Positions 62,225 through 64,000 of a DNA stretch of 64,000 nucleotides are shown piece by piece. The DNA comes from Apteryx mantelli. Taxonomy: Eukaryota; Chordata; Aves; Apterygiformes; Apterygidae. The position numbers and the translations under genes were made by a program. The stretch spans positions 51,024,501 to 51,088,500 of the forward strand of contig NC_089980.1 in the NCBI RefSeq assembly GCF_036417845.1, given 5' to 3'. How positions within the stretch are numbered: position 1 is the first letter of the stretch; each line of letters begins with the position of its first letter. Under the pieces are notes generated by a model. That model saw nothing but the letters and a program-made list of their open reading frames with translations. It was not told the DNA's origin and ran no database searches.

Positions 62225-64000
62225 AATGCGACCAGTTCTGTATATATGTTGAAAAGGTACAAGGAATTCCTAATCAGTAAATGATTTGGTATTAGATTCC
62301 AGCCAAAACTTTCGAAAAGTGAAGTCTGTCTGATACGTGTTGATTGTTCATATAAGTTAGCCTAAGCTTTTGTGAGTCTCTGTTTTAATTTTTACTTCAG
62401 TGCTATATTGTAATAGATGTCAAAACAGCTGATTAACTAATAAGCACCTTTCCCTGTTCAGAGAGGGAAGGTAATTCCTTTAGACTTTGCCTGTATCTTG
62501 CCGTTGGCTCTCTTTCCTGCCACATGAAGCATACTCTGCTAGAAGGAGGATTATCTCTCTTCCCTCTGTTGACCAAGAGGAGTTGTGATATTGGTTGGAA
62601 GGTCTACTTTAGTTCTGAAACTTGGATGTTAATGTGCATAAATTGAAGAACCTGTAATAGTGAATATTGAATAAAATAATAACATTGTAGGCATGGTTAT
62701 TGTGCTAACTGGATTTCTCAGTATCTTGATGTAAGGATACAGTTCGTCAGTGCGTGTCCTGGCTTTAAGTAATATGGGGCCCCTTAAAATGAGGGATGCC
62801 GGATTTGTGAATATTCCAGTGTTAGAAAATTCAGGGAGGATTTACAAGAATTTTTGAAAAACGCCTACATGGCCTTCTTCTACAGACTGGAGCAGAAGTT
62901 AAGTGTCCAGGCTGCCAGGCCCTTTTGAACATTCCCATAGATAGTTAGCTGAACCTTTTGAATAGCTCTTCACAGTTGTGTTTTGTGGGGAGGAGGGAGA
63001 TGGGAAGGAAGCTCTTTTTTGTGCGTGAGCCAAATACCTTTTCATTTGAACACTGCAGTAGTGAAATTCTAAATGATCTAAAAATCCAAAATGGTGAAAA
63101 TAGATTTGGAGAACAATACATTTGTTGAGACATAATTAGAGTCTTTTTTAAATCTCCTCACTGGCTTCATATGCAAAACTATAATTCTGCCAGCACTTTC
63201 AGTTAACTACCTGCCTTTGTAGTCCCTGTCAAGCTGCAGAAGCTCTTTGCTCGTGTTCTCCTCACCCATTTTTATTTGTTCCTGTCTCCTCAATGTCATC
63301 TTTTCTGCAGCCATTTGTCTGTGATACTGCTTGTGAGCTCATCTGCCTTTGTTTTGCCTGTATTTCAATTTCTTTTAATGTTTAAATATAGAACTGTCCA
63401 CAATAAAATGTGCTGACTTCTCAATATATATAGTCTCATACTTCAGCTTTCTTTAATATCTTTTTGTGTTGGCTCTTAAATCTTGAACTACCTACTCCTG
63501 AACTATGGTCAGGAGATGGCAGGTATGCATAAATGCTGCTGCAAGCAAGTGAATACACTGGTCACCAAGCCCTGAACCTAAGAAGTGATCCATTAAAGGG
63601 TTCAGGATGAATGCATAACCTAGCTTTCAACAACTGTGAACAGAAGTGTTGAAAATCAAAACCAGAAGGGTCTTAGCTTCCTTAATGGTTTAGTGTTAAG
63701 ATTTCTTTTGTTTCTAGGAAGAAGGGATTTCATCTCTTTAGAATAAATAGTTCTCTGTATTTTCTTTCCTTATATTAATTTTTTTTTTCTCTCTCATCCT
63801 CTCCAGCTTGTGAGCTGAGAATGGGGGATATCTCACTGGGGAATGTGAGATATCATCTTTTGCCAAAGTACTCTAGAAGGGCTTGTAGAATTCTGTAACA
63901 GGTTGAAGGCTTTGATTCTTAACCCAGACAGGCCAAGCATGTGGAAAGTCACACTTCTGTCGTCCTTATTCTTAGACTTGCCATACTGTATCCATATGCC
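62225..64000. other. Gene-free DNA to window end
   Basis: No gene is supported. A strong pyrimidine tract ending CTCTCCAG (acceptor-like) lies just before 63807, but no donor or long open frame follows. A perfect 10-bp inverted repeat, GATATCTCAC/GTGAGATATC with an 8-nt loop, is at 63827-63854. A canonical AATAAA at about 63400 has no associated coding signal. Confidence 0.55.
63827..63854. repeat. 10-bp perfect inverted repeat
   Basis: GATATCTCAC (63827-63836) and GTGAGATATC (63845-63854) are exact complements around TGGGGAAT. It lies 20 bp after an acceptor-like pyrimidine tract, so it would be near the start of an exon if that site is used. Chance is possible. Confidence 0.6.

Overview
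The window looks like avian nuclear DNA. It is AT-rich and gene-poor, with one CpG island, two copies of a chicken-repeat-1 (CR1) non-LTR retrotransposon with bird-type 3' ends, and one compact solo LTR of alpharetrovirus-like design. Bacterial-style features (operons, ribosome binding sites, CRISPR arrays, origins) are absent. I found no tRNA, rRNA or classical snRNA gene.

Layout. 1-15430 is gene-free single-copy-looking DNA. 15437-15828 is a solo endogenous-retrovirus LTR on the minus strand, bounded by 6-bp target duplications. 15835-33336 is again without a recognisable protein gene; it holds an 85-bp imperfect hairpin (26386-26470), a possible spliced exon (27830-28001) and an 11-bp minisatellite (32510-32564). 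33337-34410 is a 5'-truncated CR1 on the plus strand that still reads open through the end of its reverse transcriptase ORF. 34411-47966 is mostly featureless but has a cluster of tandem hairpins at 38510-38598. 47967-49229 is the only confident cellular gene: intronless PIGM (GPI mannosyltransferase 1, 420 aa) on the minus strand, whose 5' half lies in a CpG island (about 48590-49880). 49880-61150 holds two possible plus-strand exons and a 24-bp perfect palindrome. 61151-62207 is a second CR1, on the minus strand and disrupted, flanked by a 21-nt C tract and a 17-nt T tract. The remainder is unremarkable.

Function. PIGM adds the first mannose to the glycosylphosphatidylinositol (GPI) core on the lumenal side of the endoplasmic reticulum. 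Nothing else in the window can be tied to that pathway, and no multi-gene system is visible. Most open frames in the window are chance ORFs or shadows of PIGM, the CpG island and the two CR1 copies. The unexplained signals most worth following are non-coding: the 85-bp hairpin and the tandem hairpin cluster. I see no convincing novel protein system.
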